Translations under genes and position numbers: made by a program | Notes under the pieces: model-generated | What the model was told of the DNA's origin: nothing | Database searches by the model: none | The model's input: only the letters and a program-made list of their open reading frames with translations | In this document: in pieces, positions 1 through 8,514 of the stretch | Position numbering within the stretch: the first letter of the stretch is position 1 | Layout: every line of letters starts with the position of its first letter | Source of the DNA: Geobacter sp. UBA698 | Lineage (GTDB): Bacteria; Desulfobacterota; Desulfuromonadia; Geobacterales; Pseudopelobacteraceae | NCBI GenBank assembly: GCA_002298925.1 | Contig: DBMM01000112.1 | Span: forward strand, 1-64,000 | Length of the DNA: 64,000 bases | Reading direction: 5' to 3'

Positions 1-368
1 CGCCACCCCTTTTTGGCATACAGTACAGTTTCAAGTTTGCAGGCGATATAGCCGATCCACTGGGCATCCTCGGGCAACTCCGTTGCGATCCGGACAATCC
101 GGAAGGCCACCAGGTCGCCAACCTCGGGATATGCCGGCGCATCGGCCATGGTGCAGCCCCAAATCTCCAAGGGCCCCTTCTTGCCGGCCAGGCGCAGTCG
201 AAAATAGCGCTCCCCCTCGCTACCACGGCGCCCCACACCAATCACCAACGCCGGAATCCGCGCGTTCAGTAGCAGACGGTACCCGATGGTGCAGGCATGG
301 GCAAAGGCGGCTTCGTTATCCGGGAATTGCAGCGGCGGTTCTTCTTTCCTGCGAAACCAGTCAAACAT
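1..368 (-). CDS. Conserved hypothetical protein, 3' part cut by window edge
   Basis: An open frame runs from ATG at 368 off the left edge, giving at least 122 residues that begin MFDWFRRKEE. A second in-frame ATG lies two codons upstream (374), but AAAGG just before it sits at a better distance from 368. No family is recognised. There is no signal peptide or membrane segment, and the visible part looks like a small soluble beta-rich protein. It follows the endonuclease V-like gene on the same strand after a 50-base gap, so the two are probably co-transcribed. Confidence 0.6.
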   Translation of the reverse strand, partial: MFDWFRRKEEPPLQFPDNEAAFAHACTIGYRLLLNARIPALVIGVGRRGSEGERYFRLRLAGKKGPLEIWGCTMADAPAYPEVGDLVAFRIVRIATELPEDAQWIGYIACKLETVLYAKKGW

Positions 369-418
369 GTGCATGCCTTTCTATTCCCATATATTCACCT
401 AGTGTCGTATGCTCTTCA

Positions 419-934
419 TTAGCCTAAACCGACTACTTCAATCAACCCCCGCGACAACCTATCGGCCCGCTTCAGCAGGGTCGGGATGCGGTGGGCTCCC
501 TGCATCGCCTGGATGTGTCGGGCCGCGACAAGTAGATCCATACCTGCTGCCGTCACAAAGAGTGGCCGACTGCTGCCGCCGCGCAGGACAGGAACAGCGG
601 CCGTCGCCCCGTCAAAGCGGGATTTGGCCACGCCGATCACGGCCACGCTACTGCCCAGCGCCTCGTACAACAGCGCCCCCAGCCCCGGCGCGCCTTCTCC
701 CAGCCACACGTACCCGTCCACGATCACCGCCTCCAGGGGCTCCGCTACCATCGCAAGCACCGCCAGCAGACATGGCAGTTCACGCCGGTAAAACCGGCCC
801 GACTGATACTCTTCAACCTTGCCGACCTTTGTGACGATCTCCCGTTCGCCTTTTGCGTCGATCCAGTGCCGAAACAGGACACAGGCCGCGCTCGCATCAA
901 GATCATGATATGCGACATCGACACAGGCTATCAT
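419..934 (-). CDS. Endonuclease V-like protein
   Basis: 171 residues. The N-terminus VDVAYHD resembles the first metal-binding block of endonuclease V (Nfi). The block EEYQSGRFYRREL is followed by VIVDGYV and then VAVIGVAKSRF, which match the family order Y..G...RE, the DGxG block and the IGVAKS block. Endonuclease V cleaves DNA one base 3' of deaminated adenine (hypoxanthine). The protein is shorter than typical family members (about 220 residues), and the usual DGHG is DGYV here, so activity on the classical substrate is uncertain. The ATG is the only sensible start. It lies upstream of the partial hypothetical gene on the same strand. Confidence 0.7.
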   Translation of the reverse strand: MIACVDVAYHDLDASAACVLFRHWIDAKGEREIVTKVGKVEEYQSGRFYRRELPCLLAVLAMVAEPLEAVIVDGYVWLGEGAPGLGALLYEALGSSVAVIGVAKSRFDGATAAVPVLRGGSSRPLFVTAAGMDLLVAARHIQAMQGAHRIPTLLKRADRLSRGLIEVVGLG

Positions 935-1063
935 TGGTCTTATGCTCTCGTCTCCTTCTCCTGAGTACGAATCGAACGGGAAAAGTGAGCGGCACTACAG
1001 GAAGGTCTCACCTTCACAGTAAATCATCCGCTTTCAAGCCTGTCAGCCACTCTTCCAAATGCG

Positions 1064-1252
1064 TCATGGCTGTTCTTTCTTTCTACTGTAAAACCCGAGC
1101 AGGAAATCGGCATCCCGGGGCGACAGATCATATTTGAAGATTGCTTCCTGAACGAGTGGCATGACCGGCTGGCCGGGATCCTCCTGAAGGTTGCCGGATA
1201 TCCATTTGACGGCCCGTCGTAAATCTTCCCCTTCCGGTAATAGTTCATGCAT
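1064..1252 (-). CDS. Small hypothetical protein following deformylase
   Basis: 62 residues starting MHELLPEGED. The ATG at 1252 overlaps the def stop codon (TGA 1245-1247) by 8 bases and has AAGGAG upstream, inside the end of def, so translation is probably coupled. A GTG at 1264 is also in frame but would sit on the ribosome site itself. The protein is acidic and soluble, with no recognised domain. Its tight coupling to deformylase suggests a real gene. Confidence 0.6.
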   Translation of the reverse strand: MHELLPEGEDLRRAVKWISGNLQEDPGQPVMPLVQEAIFKYDLSPRDADFLLGFYSRKKEQP

Positions 1253-1778
1253 GGCTGTGTACACTCCTTGAATATTCCTTCTCCGTCATCAGTTCCAGCG
1301 TACTCTCCACCCGATCGATGAAAACCATTCCCTGGACATGGTCGAACTCGTGCTGGAACACCCGCGCCAGGAAGTCGCTGTACTCTTCCTCCCGCAACTC
1401 CCCTGCGCTGTTCAGGTAGCGCACGGCGATCCGCTTGTGGCGGGGCACCAGGCCACGCAGGCCGGGAATGCTCAAGCACCCTTCCCAGCCCTTTTCTTTC
1501 TCGTCCGACACCCAGAGGATCTCCGGGTTGATCATCGCGACCGGATCCATCTGTGGGGCATGGGGGTAGCGCGGATTGGGACGCGAGGCGACGATGAAGA
1601 GCGACAACGGCTCATATACCTGCGGAGCTGCGATACCGACACCATTGGCATCCGCCACTGTCACCAACATATCCGCGATAAGCCTCTGGACAGCAGGATT
1701 TTCCGGATCGGCAATTTGGCCCGCCACCTCCCGCAGAACCGGCTGCCCCAACTGGGCTATCTGTCTCAGAATCGGCAT
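1245..1778 (-). CDS. def: Peptide deformylase
   Basis: 177 residues. It removes the formyl group from the N-terminal methionine of new proteins, using Fe2+ or Zn2+. All three family motifs are present: GVGIAAPQV near residue 47, EGCLSIPG (metal-binding Cys) and QHEFDHVQG (two metal-binding His and the catalytic Glu). The length is normal for the family. The start ATG at 1778 is preceded by an AGGAGAG-type ribosome site. The usual partner fmt is not adjacent. A small coupled gene follows. Confidence 0.96.
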   Translation of the reverse strand: MPILRQIAQLGQPVLREVAGQIADPENPAVQRLIADMLVTVADANGVGIAAPQVYEPLSLFIVASRPNPRYPHAPQMDPVAMINPEILWVSDEKEKGWEGCLSIPGLRGLVPRHKRIAVRYLNSAGELREEEYSDFLARVFQHEFDHVQGMVFIDRVESTLELMTEKEYSRSVHSHA

Positions 1779-2335
1779 ATTCCTCTCCTTCGCCGAATAG
1801 CTATCTTACCAGCCAAAGTTTACGTAATTACGTTCAAAAAACTTTCACAGTTAATTATAACGCTTTTTCCTGACTTTCGGCCAGCCTGTCGAAGGATTCG
1901 CTCCAGCCCTGTTTCCCGACCTGCAAAAGAAACAGGTGACAAAACTACACATTCACATTTTCAAAAATATAGCTCTGAGACCCTGATTTCTTCTGGGTTT
2001 CTGTAAGCAAAATAACAAGCAACACCCCTTTTGGGCTTGTTCGTTCGCACAAAAAGATCAATTTTCGATATCAAAGTTATTCGAACCCATCACAAAAAGG
2101 ATGTCATTTTAGCTGAAAAAGCATATATTAATAACTACAAATGTAAATGACAAGCATAGCTAACTAGCCTGGAAACCTGGAAATAACGCGATAGATAGTA
2201 AGTCAAACAGTAATCGTGACCGTCTTTATCTTGAAATATAACAACCGAAATGGTCGAGAAATTGCTGAAAGTGTCAATATGCATATCTGACTCATAAAAT
2301 TTTCCTGAGGACAAAATCTAAGGAGGTGAATCGAT
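1779..2335. other. AT-rich intergenic stretch without a recognisable gene
   Basis: Base composition drops sharply after the def start. Open frames here are short, with no ribosome site or family signal. The stretch ends at a strong ribosome site (AAGGAGGTG) for the small ORF at 2336. It may hold the promoters for def and the small ORF, but no clear -35/-10 pair was picked. Confidence 0.5.
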
Positions 2336-2518
2336 ATGGAAAAAACAAGGGATGAAAAAGAGTTGGGGTTATTCAAAAGCAATGGAGAGCATAGGTTTGT
2401 AGAGAGACGGGAAGAAGAGGATTCCGGCGTATGGAAGGTCGTCTGTGCTATCTGGAACAAATTTGGCTATCGCCGTTTCAATGGATCTGAAAGGAGGAGT
2501 TTTAAATTGAATTCTTGA
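2336..2518 (+). CDS. Small charged hypothetical protein
   Basis: 60 residues beginning MEKTRDEKEL, rich in Glu, Arg and Lys. The main evidence is an excellent ribosome site, TAAGGAGGTGAATCGAT, directly before the ATG. No domain, signal peptide or membrane segment is visible. Its last codons contain another GGAGGAG. It lies 22 bases before a second small ORF and about 270 bases before a sigma-54-like promoter and GEMM riboswitch. Function unknown. Confidence 0.5.
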   Translation: MEKTRDEKELGLFKSNGEHRFVERREEEDSGVWKVVCAIWNKFGYRRFNGSERRSFKLNS

Positions 2519-2540
2519 GTAATTTCAGGAGCAATAAAAG

Positions 2541-2696
2541 ATGAGTCAGAACATTGCCCACTCTGGCATGCTTGCAGGCGGACCAACGCAAACATCCAGA
2601 GAGGACATCCATGGGGCGACAGTTATGAATCTAATTTGCCCAGGATCAAAATTTTCCACTTACGATGGTCATGATGCCCGATATGGGGCAGACTGA
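2541..2696 (+). CDS. Small hypothetical protein
   Basis: 51 residues beginning MSQNIAHSGM, with AGGAG nine bases before the ATG. It is Gly- and Met-rich with a single Cys, and no family is recognised. It could be co-transcribed with the 60-residue ORF upstream. It is short and may be a chance ORF, although its ribosome site supports translation. Confidence 0.35.
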   Translation: MSQNIAHSGMLAGGPTQTSREDIHGATVMNLICPGSKFSTYDGHDARYGAD

Positions 2697-2786
2697 AGCG
2701 TATTTAAGTTGCCGGCGAGTGCCACTACGTGCCGGGACCGGAGTGATAGCTGTTTAATTTCAGGTAATTACGGCGAACGGACTTCA

Positions 2787-2801
2787 TGGCACGTTCCCTG
2801 C
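2787..2801 (+). promoter_or_regulatory. Sigma-54 (-24/-12) promoter upstream of riboswitch
   Basis: TGGCACGTTCCCTGC matches the RpoN consensus TGGCACG-N4-TTGC at every informative position except one. GG and GC have the required spacing. The predicted start near 2813 lies about 30 bases before the GEMM aptamer. RpoN dependence implies an enhancer-binding activator, whose site was not identified. Confidence 0.65.
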
Positions 2802-2843
2802 TAAATAACTTCACGTAGAGACTGGATAAATCGATAACCAACA

Positions 2844-2927
2844 GATAGACGATAATACTAAACCATCCGCGAGGATGGGACGGAAAGCCTAAAGGGTCTC
2901 AACGAGACAGCCGGGATGCCGAAATAT
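2844..2927 (+). promoter_or_regulatory. GEMM-I (cyclic dinucleotide) riboswitch aptamer
   Basis: The sequence carries the GEMM-I hallmarks: TACTAAACC, a tetraloop hairpin CCATCC-GCGA-GGATGG, the GGAAAGCC box, a second hairpin GGTCTC-AAC-GAGAC, and GCCGGGATGCCG, closed by GATA/TATC. GEMM-I RNAs bind c-di-GMP, and a Geobacter subgroup binds 3',3'-cGAMP. Which ligand applies here cannot be decided by eye. The 3' side of the aptamer overlaps an intrinsic terminator, so ligand binding probably allows read-through (ON switch). It precedes the exported-protein gene at 2997. A near-identical copy lies at 27242. Confidence 0.93.
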
Positions 2928-2953
2928 CACAAATATTTGGCCCCGGCTTTTTT
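2910..2953 (+). terminator. Riboswitch-controlled terminator
   Basis: GCCGGG at 2910 pairs with CCCGGC at 2942-2947, and the inner GCCgAAATAT pairs with ATATTTGGC. A run of six T follows. The left arm is part of the GEMM aptamer, which makes this the expression platform. Confidence 0.85.
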
Positions 2954-2996
2954 ATTTCCGCAGAGGGGCCGATGACATGAAAGGGAGGTAGTGAAT

Positions 2997-3554
2997 ATGC
3001 GAAGAGTTCTTGTAAGCCTGGCGTTTGTCATGACTCTGTCCGGAGCGTCCGCCCAGGCGGGAGATGTGGGGGTCAGTGTGGGGATCAACCTCGGCAACAG
3101 GCCGGCACGTTATGAAACGGCCAGGTATGAGCCGGTTTACGCACCCGCCCCTGCACCCGCCGTGCTGATCGAGGAGCCGCCGGAGTTTATAGCGCCACCG
3201 AGGCTCGGGATGTATGTGGCGGTTGGCGTTCCCTATGACATGTTCTATGTTTCCGGGCGCTATTTTCTTTACCGTGACAATATGTGGTACAGTTCCCCCT
3301 ACTATAATGGCCCGTGGGTGACGACCCAGTACCGGACGCTCCCGTGGGGACTCCGCAGGTATTCTTTCGAGAAGATCCGTTATTATCGTGATGAGGAGTA
3401 CCGCCGCCACTGTGATGACGACAGCTGGCACCGGGAAAGGCGATTCCGCCCCGAATGGCGGGAGCATCGCAGGGAAGAGCAGGGCCGCTGGAAAGAGGCA
3501 AAACGGTGGGAGAAAGAGCACCGCCGGCATGACCACAAATGGGATGACGATTAG
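2997..3554 (+). CDS. Exported Tyr/Arg-rich protein under GEMM riboswitch
   Basis: 185 residues. A signal peptide (MRRVLVSLAFVMTLSGASAQAG) is followed by a Pro/Ala linker, a Tyr/Trp-rich middle (YFLYRDNMWYSSPYYNGPW) and a strongly basic, acidic and His-rich tail. ATG 2997 is chosen because AAGGGAGG lies 8 bases before it; the in-frame GTG at 2991 is too close. Proteins of this kind are common in Geobacter, are predicted to be periplasmic or surface-located, and have no known activity. It is the only gene between the riboswitch terminator and the next terminator at 3570, so it is the switch's target. Confidence 0.85.
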   Translation: MRRVLVSLAFVMTLSGASAQAGDVGVSVGINLGNRPARYETARYEPVYAPAPAPAVLIEEPPEFIAPPRLGMYVAVGVPYDMFYVSGRYFLYRDNMWYSSPYYNGPWVTTQYRTLPWGLRRYSFEKIRYYRDEEYRRHCDDDSWHRERRFRPEWREHRREEQGRWKEAKRWEKEHRRHDHKWDDD

Positions 3555-3569
3555 CACTCTTCCTGACGC

Positions 3570-3600
3570 AAAGCGGGGCAGAATCAATCTGCCCCGCTTT
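3570..3600 (+). terminator. Intrinsic terminator
   Basis: Perfect stem AAAGCGGGGCAGA / TCTGCCCCGCTTT with a 5-base loop, 15 bases after the stop codon of the riboswitch-controlled gene. It closes a single-gene unit. Confidence 0.9.
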
Positions 3601-3727
3601 GTCATTATTCCCCCACCCCACCCCATTGCCCTCCTGTCACCTGAGCCACCTCAACGCAAGCTAACATCTTTAAATTACAGCAAAGATGCCTGTTGAGACA
3701 GGTATTTTATGGTATAGTTGAAGCGTC

Positions 3728-5791
3728 ATGAAGACGCTTCTTATTCAAATCAGCTTAATTGCTTCGCTGGTTGTCCTTCTCACGTCTTGCTCGGCCCGTG
3801 GTGAGGTCAGGCTGCTCCGACAGGAACTTACCCTCAGTCTCGATCCGGAGCGGCATCTCGTTGCAGGCAAAAGTACTCTGGTGTTTGGCCCCGGATCAGG
3901 CAACTCTGCTGCATTTGCTCTCAATGGGAAGGCGACAGTTGAACAGGTGTCTGTCAACGGACAGGAGAGCGCCTACCGCCGCACTGCGGAGGGGCTGGTG
4001 GTGGAGCTGCCGGGGAAGGCTGGGTCGCCGGTGACGGTTTCGATCCAATACCGCTGCACCTTTAACGATCCGACTCCGGAACGGACGATCACCACCGAGG
4101 ACCCCACCTACGGAGTGAGCGGCGCCATCACCGCCGATGGGACCTATCTCGGCAGCGATGCAGGCTGGTACCCGACCTCTATCACTCAGCCGGAGAAGAG
4201 GGGCGTGACTGTGACCGCCCCCGCCGGCACCGAGGCGATCACTGCCGGCCGCCGGCTCTTCCGCAGGACCGAGGCGGGAGTGACCACCTCGGCCTGGGAG
4301 GAGGAGCATCCGGTCGAACGGCTCTCCCTTTCGGCCGGACCATACGTTGTTCAAGAGAAGATTTTCGCCGGCATCCCCCTCTACACCTATTTTTATCCTG
4401 AGAACGCCTCTCTGGCCGATCGGTACCTGGATGCGTCGGCCGAATACATACGCTTCTATGCCGAGAAATTCGGTCCCTACCTCTTCGAGAAGTTCGCCGT
4501 GGTGGAAAACTTCTTCCCCACCGGCTATGGTTTTCCCTCCTACACCCTCATCGGCGGCAGTGTCATTCGGCTACCCTTCATCCTTACCACGAGCCTTCCC
4601 CACGAGATCGCCCATTGCTGGTGGGGGAACGGGGTCCTGGTGGATTCCCGCGGCGGAAACTGGTCCGAGGGGCTTGCAACCTACGTGGCTGACCACCTGA
4701 TGGAGGAGCGGAAGTCTTCCCGGAATGGGCGCGACTACCGCTTCCGCATCCTGGCCGACTACGCCTCGCTGGTGGGGCCTGGGGACGAGTTCCCCCTGCG
4801 GCAGTTTCTCGGCAGGGTCGATTCGCCCTCACGGGCCATCGGCTACGGCAAGGCCGCCATGCTCTTTCACATGGTCCGAAAGCGGATCGGTGACGAGGCA
4901 TTCTTCGGCGCGCTGCGGGAGATTGCCCGGGAAAAACGGTATGCTGCCGTTTCATGGGAAGACTTTGCCCGGGCCTTTTGCAAGCGGTCGGGGAGTGATA
5001 TCTCTCCGTTCATGGCTCCCTGGCTCGATCTGGCCGGTGGCCCGCGCCTTGCCCTTGCCGGCGTGACCAGGAATGAGGAGGGGTCGGGGGGGTGGCGCGT
5101 GACGGGAAAGGTCAGGAAGGAGGGCGCCTATCCCCTCGTGGTGACTGTCAGGATCGAGGCAAGAGGGAAGGCCTACGATCGGACCTTTGACCTTTCCGGG
5201 GATGAGACAGAATTCTCGATCAAATTGTCGGCGCCACCCTCGCGGGTTCTCCTGGACCCCGAGATCGATCTTTTCCGGATCCTGTCGCAGGCTGAACTTC
5301 CCGCCACAGTGAACCGGATAAAGGGAAGCCGCGCCCTGACGCTGGTCACGGGACGCAACTGTGCGGCCGATACGGAGACACTGCGGCTCCTGCTCCGATC
5401 CCTCGGTCAGGGTGAAACGATGATCGTGCCCGAGAAGGATGCCTCGACAGATTCCCTGGCGGGGCGTGATCTGCTTGTTTGCGGTGTTCCGGAGCGGACT
5501 GAGCTTCTGCCGGTTCTGCCGCCGGGGAGTGCTGTGGCGTCATCGGATTTTACGGTTGGTGGCGAAAGATTCGGGAGCGAAGGGGACAGTCTTTTTATGG
5601 TCGGAAGCCGGCAAGGTGAACCCTCGCGGGTGGCGGGGCTGTTTCTTCCCCTCTCGACTGGGGCAGCCCGGGCGTGCGTCCTGAAAATCACCCACTACGG
5701 GCGATTCGGTCTGCTTGTCTTCTCGAAAGGCGATAACCGGAAGAAGGAAATTGTTGTTCCCGACGAGGGAAAAAGTGTGGTTGCATTCTGA
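3728..5791 (+). CDS. M1-family-like zinc metallopeptidase lipoprotein
   Basis: 687 residues. The start MKTLLIQISLIASLVVLLTSC contains a lipobox (LTSC), so it is a predicted lipoprotein. An N-terminal beta domain is followed by a gluzincin catalytic domain: HEIAH at residues 292-296 with a downstream Glu in NWSEG at 314, and the GYGFPS region in place of the GAMEN loop. The His-to-Glu spacing is one residue shorter than in classical M1 aminopeptidases. The C-terminal third is an all-beta or mixed domain without catalytic motifs. It probably trims peptides in the envelope. It is followed after 19 bases by the ChaN-like gene, so the two are likely an operon. Confidence 0.85.
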   Translation: MKTLLIQISLIASLVVLLTSCSARGEVRLLRQELTLSLDPERHLVAGKSTLVFGPGSGNSAAFALNGKATVEQVSVNGQESAYRRTAEGLVVELPGKAGSPVTVSIQYRCTFNDPTPERTITTEDPTYGVSGAITADGTYLGSDAGWYPTSITQPEKRGVTVTAPAGTEAITAGRRLFRRTEAGVTTSAWEEEHPVERLSLSAGPYVVQEKIFAGIPLYTYFYPENASLADRYLDASAEYIRFYAEKFGPYLFEKFAVVENFFPTGYGFPSYTLIGGSVIRLPFILTTSLPHEIAHCWWGNGVLVDSRGGNWSEGLATYVADHLMEERKSSRNGRDYRFRILADYASLVGPGDEFPLRQFLGRVDSPSRAIGYGKAAMLFHMVRKRIGDEAFFGALREIAREKRYAAVSWEDFARAFCKRSGSDISPFMAPWLDLAGGPRLALAGVTRNEEGSGGWRVTGKVRKEGAYPLVVTVRIEARGKAYDRTFDLSGDETEFSIKLSAPPSRVLLDPEIDLFRILSQAELPATVNRIKGSRALTLVTGRNCAADTETLRLLLRSLGQGETMIVPEKDASTDSLAGRDLLVCGVPERTELLPVLPPGSAVASSDFTVGGERFGSEGDSLFMVGSRQGEPSRVAGLFLPLSTGAARACVLKITHYGRFGLLVFSKGDNRKKEIVVPDEGKSVVAF

Positions 5792-5810
5792 GAGATGTGA
5801 TGAGGGTACC

Positions 5811-6662
5811 ATGGAAAGGTTCCGCAGAATTGCGACTCTGATGTTGGCCCTGGCGGTGGTTGCCGCAGTTGCTGGGACCTCATTCGGTCACGATCTGATT
5901 GTGAGGGTCAAGGACAGGAAAGAGGTCACCTTCAAGGAGATGGTCAAGGATCTGAAGGGTGCGAAGGTTATCTATGTGGGGGAAACCCATGACAACCAGG
6001 ATCACCATGACCTGCAACTGAGGATCATACAAGTGCTCTACAGGGCGCGCATGCCGATTGCCATCGGCATGGAGATGTTTACTTCGGCCAGCCAGAAGGA
6101 GCTGGACCGCTGGACTGCCGGAACCCTGTCAAAACAAAGACTCCGTGAGGTCTATATGCAGGATTGGTCAGCATCGTGGCCACTCTACCGCAATATCCTG
6201 CTTTTTGCCCGCAAGAAGCGGATTCCGGTCATCGGTCTCAGCGTGCCGCGGGAGATTACCCGGAAAGTGGCCCGCGAAGGATTCGACACGCTGTCGAAGA
6301 AAGAACGGCTCAGGCTTCCCCCCAGCATCACCTGCGACGTTGATGATTCATACATGGCGCTGATCCGTCGATCCTACACGGATCATGACACCAATGATGC
6401 CAAGACCTTCAAGTACTTCTGCGAGGCCCAGATGCTCTGGAACAAGACCATGGCCTATACAATGCTTGAGTACATGAAAAAGAACCCGAAGCGAACCGTC
6501 GTGGTGATAACCGGCAGCGGCCATGCCGTCCGCGGTGGCATGCCGATACAGGTCAGCAACCAGAATCCCGCGCTAACCAGTCGCGTGCTGCTTCCCGACC
6601 CGATAATCCCGACACCACAGCTTACCGCGAAGGATGCGGATTATCTGTGGCTATCGCACTGA
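5811..6662 (+). CDS. ChaN family (haem-binding, DUF399) exported protein
   Basis: 283 residues. A signal sequence (LMLALAVVAAVAG) precedes the ChaN-family domain. Signatures are IYVGETHDNQDHH, IAIGMEMF, the MQDW region and VVITGSGHAVRGGMP near the C-terminus. Campylobacter ChaN is a haem-binding lipoprotein; here no lipobox is seen, so the protein is periplasmic or anchored by an uncleaved signal. ATG 5811 is chosen from GAGGG upstream; longer in-frame starts run back into the peptidase gene. Its 3' end overlaps the convergent histidine kinase gene by 22 bases. Confidence 0.88.
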   Translation: MERFRRIATLMLALAVVAAVAGTSFGHDLIVRVKDRKEVTFKEMVKDLKGAKVIYVGETHDNQDHHDLQLRIIQVLYRARMPIAIGMEMFTSASQKELDRWTAGTLSKQRLREVYMQDWSASWPLYRNILLFARKKRIPVIGLSVPREITRKVAREGFDTLSKKERLRLPPSITCDVDDSYMALIRRSYTDHDTNDAKTFKYFCEAQMLWNKTMAYTMLEYMKKNPKRTVVVITGSGHAVRGGMPIQVSNQNPALTSRVLLPDPIIPTPQLTAKDADYLWLSH

Positions 6663-8392
6663 CCCCCTAACCCATCACCAGCCATAACAGAGCGGATCTT
6701 CTGGGAGAGATCATTCATACTGAAAGGTTTCTGGATGTAATTCACCCCTTTGTCCAGGATACCATGATGAACGATAACGTTGGATGTGTAGCCTGACATG
6801 AATAGAACCCTGATCCCCGGTCGAATGACCGCTACTCTGTTTTGCAATTCGGTCCCCTTCATCCCCGCCATAACCACATCGGTAAGAAGAAGGTCTATCT
6901 TTTCATCCCGCCGTTCACAGAAAGCCAGAGCGGCGAAAGGTGTCTCGGCAACAACCACTCTGTAGCCGATAGTCTCCAGCATTGAAGTCGTCAATTCGCG
7001 CACCATGTCGTCGTCTTCCACCAGCAGAATCGTGCCGCTGCCCGAAGCCAACGCTGCTTCCGGAATCTTGCCACTGATCTCATCATGGCCGACAGACCGG
7101 GGGAAATATATCCTGAACGTTGTGCCTTCCCACGGTTCGCTATCGACGTTAATGAATCCCTCATTCTGCTTGACGATTCCGTAGACCGTGGCAAGCCCCA
7201 GACCGGTTCCTTTGCCGATTTCCTTGGTGGTAAAAAAGGGTTCGAAGATGTTCGCCATGGTTTCCTGGTCCATGCCGGTGCCGTTATCGCTGACGGACAG
7301 CAGGACATAGTCGCCGGGAGAAAATCCGGGATGCGCACGGCAATAGGCTTCGTCAAAGCTTCTGTTTGCGGTTTCTATCGTCAACTTGCCGCCGCCGGGC
7401 AAAGCGTCGCGGGCATTAACCGCCAGATTTATGATGATCTGGTCCAGCTGGGAGGGATCAATTCTAACATTCCAGAGACCGACTGTCGGACGGAAGCTTA
7501 TATCAATGTCCTCACCGATCAACCTGGCCAGGGTTTGATTGGTGGTTACAAGCTGTTCGTTCAGATTCAGGAGGCGTGGGGCAACAATCTGCTGCCTGGA
7601 CAAGGCAAGCAGTTGCCGGGTCATATCCCGGGAGCGCAAGGCAGCCTTTTCGATTCCCAACAGATTCTTCGTTAACGGGCTGTCGCCTGGTACATATTTT
7701 TTCATCAATTCCGCGTAGCCGAGAATAACGGTAAGCATATTGTTGAAATCATGGGCCACGCCTCCGGCCAGCCGTCCGATGGCTTCCATCTTTTGACCCT
7801 GGTGCAGTTGAAGCTCCAGCTGGTGTTGCTGTTCCTCAGCCTGCTTCCGTGCAGCAATCTCCGTACGCAAGAGCGCATTCAATCCGGCAAGATCGTCACG
7901 TTCTTCCTCAGCCCGGTTTCGAGCTGCTATCTCCGTTCGCAGCTGGATCTCGGTCATCACCGCTGCGGCCAGGTCCTGGATGACGGCGACATCTTCTGCT
8001 CCCCACTGCCTCGGTTTATAATCGATGACACAGAATGAACCGAGGACGTAGCCGTCGGATGTGATCAGTGGAATGCCCAGATACGCAATTACATTCAGAT
8101 CCCGAATCGCCAGGTTGTCCTTGACGAGCGGGTGCGTCCGGGCATCTTCGATGAGCAAAGGGTGACCGGCTACCCGGTTGTGCTGGCAGAAGGAATGGGA
8201 CAGGGGCGTCTCGCGGATGGAACTCCATGGCTCAGGCAGACCGATGCAACTCTTGAAGAACTGGCGGTCAGCATCCACAAGCGAGACCAGAGCGACCGGA
8301 GCGTTCACGAAGCGCGCTGCCAACCGAGAAAGTCGGTCAAAAGCCTCCTCGGTGGGCGTATCCAGCAGGGCTACGGCGTGTAATGCGGCCAA
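6641..8392 (-). CDS. GAF-domain hybrid histidine kinase with C-terminal receiver
   Basis: Order: GAF domain (LLDTPTEEAFDRL to about residue 150), a short coiled coil with repeated RTEIAAR, HisKA dimerisation domain (GGVAHDFNNML, phosphoacceptor His), HATPase (NLAVNARDA, DNGTGMD, GKGTGLGLATVYGI), and a receiver (LLVEDDD, DVVMAGMKG, QKPF). It is soluble, so it senses an internal signal. The TTG at 8392 has no ribosome site. The family consensus DPARLAALHA extends in frame upstream to ATA at 8437, which sits 7 bases after AGAGGAG. The true start is therefore probably 8437 with a rare AUA codon, or a mutated ATG. Its output partner is unknown. Confidence 0.9.
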   Translation of the reverse strand: MAALHAVALLDTPTEEAFDRLSRLAARFVNAPVALVSLVDADRQFFKSCIGLPEPWSSIRETPLSHSFCQHNRVAGHPLLIEDARTHPLVKDNLAIRDLNVIAYLGIPLITSDGYVLGSFCVIDYKPRQWGAEDVAVIQDLAAAVMTEIQLRTEIAARNRAEEERDDLAGLNALLRTEIAARKQAEEQQHQLELQLHQGQKMEAIGRLAGGVAHDFNNMLTVILGYAELMKKYVPGDSPLTKNLLGIEKAALRSRDMTRQLLALSRQQIVAPRLLNLNEQLVTTNQTLARLIGEDIDISFRPTVGLWNVRIDPSQLDQIIINLAVNARDALPGGGKLTIETANRSFDEAYCRAHPGFSPGDYVLLSVSDNGTGMDQETMANIFEPFFTTKEIGKGTGLGLATVYGIVKQNEGFINVDSEPWEGTTFRIYFPRSVGHDEISGKIPEAALASGSGTILLVEDDDMVRELTTSMLETIGYRVVVAETPFAALAFCERRDEKIDLLLTDVVMAGMKGTELQNRVAVIRPGIRVLFMSGYTSNVIVHHGILDKGVNYIQKPFSMNDLSQKIRSVMAGDGLGGQCDSHR

Positions 8393-8514
8393 CCGGGCGG
8401 GATCAGTAACATGGTTGGAAAGGTCATTGTCGTTTATGGCGGATCTCCTCTAAGCGATAAAGGACTGTGTACCGGCTAACACCCCCGCCGCTGAGCCATC
8501 CCCTTACTCAACAG

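Noticed and set aside
409..834. 141-codon plus-strand ORF across the endonuclease V-like gene
   Set aside because: It is antisense to a gene with family motifs, and its own product is a low-complexity Pro/Ala/Arg sequence typical of a shadow frame.
2690..2735. GTGGCAC and CGGCACG patterns read on the minus strand as sigma-54 sites
   Set aside because: The distance between GG and GC is one base too short, and no gene follows in that direction.
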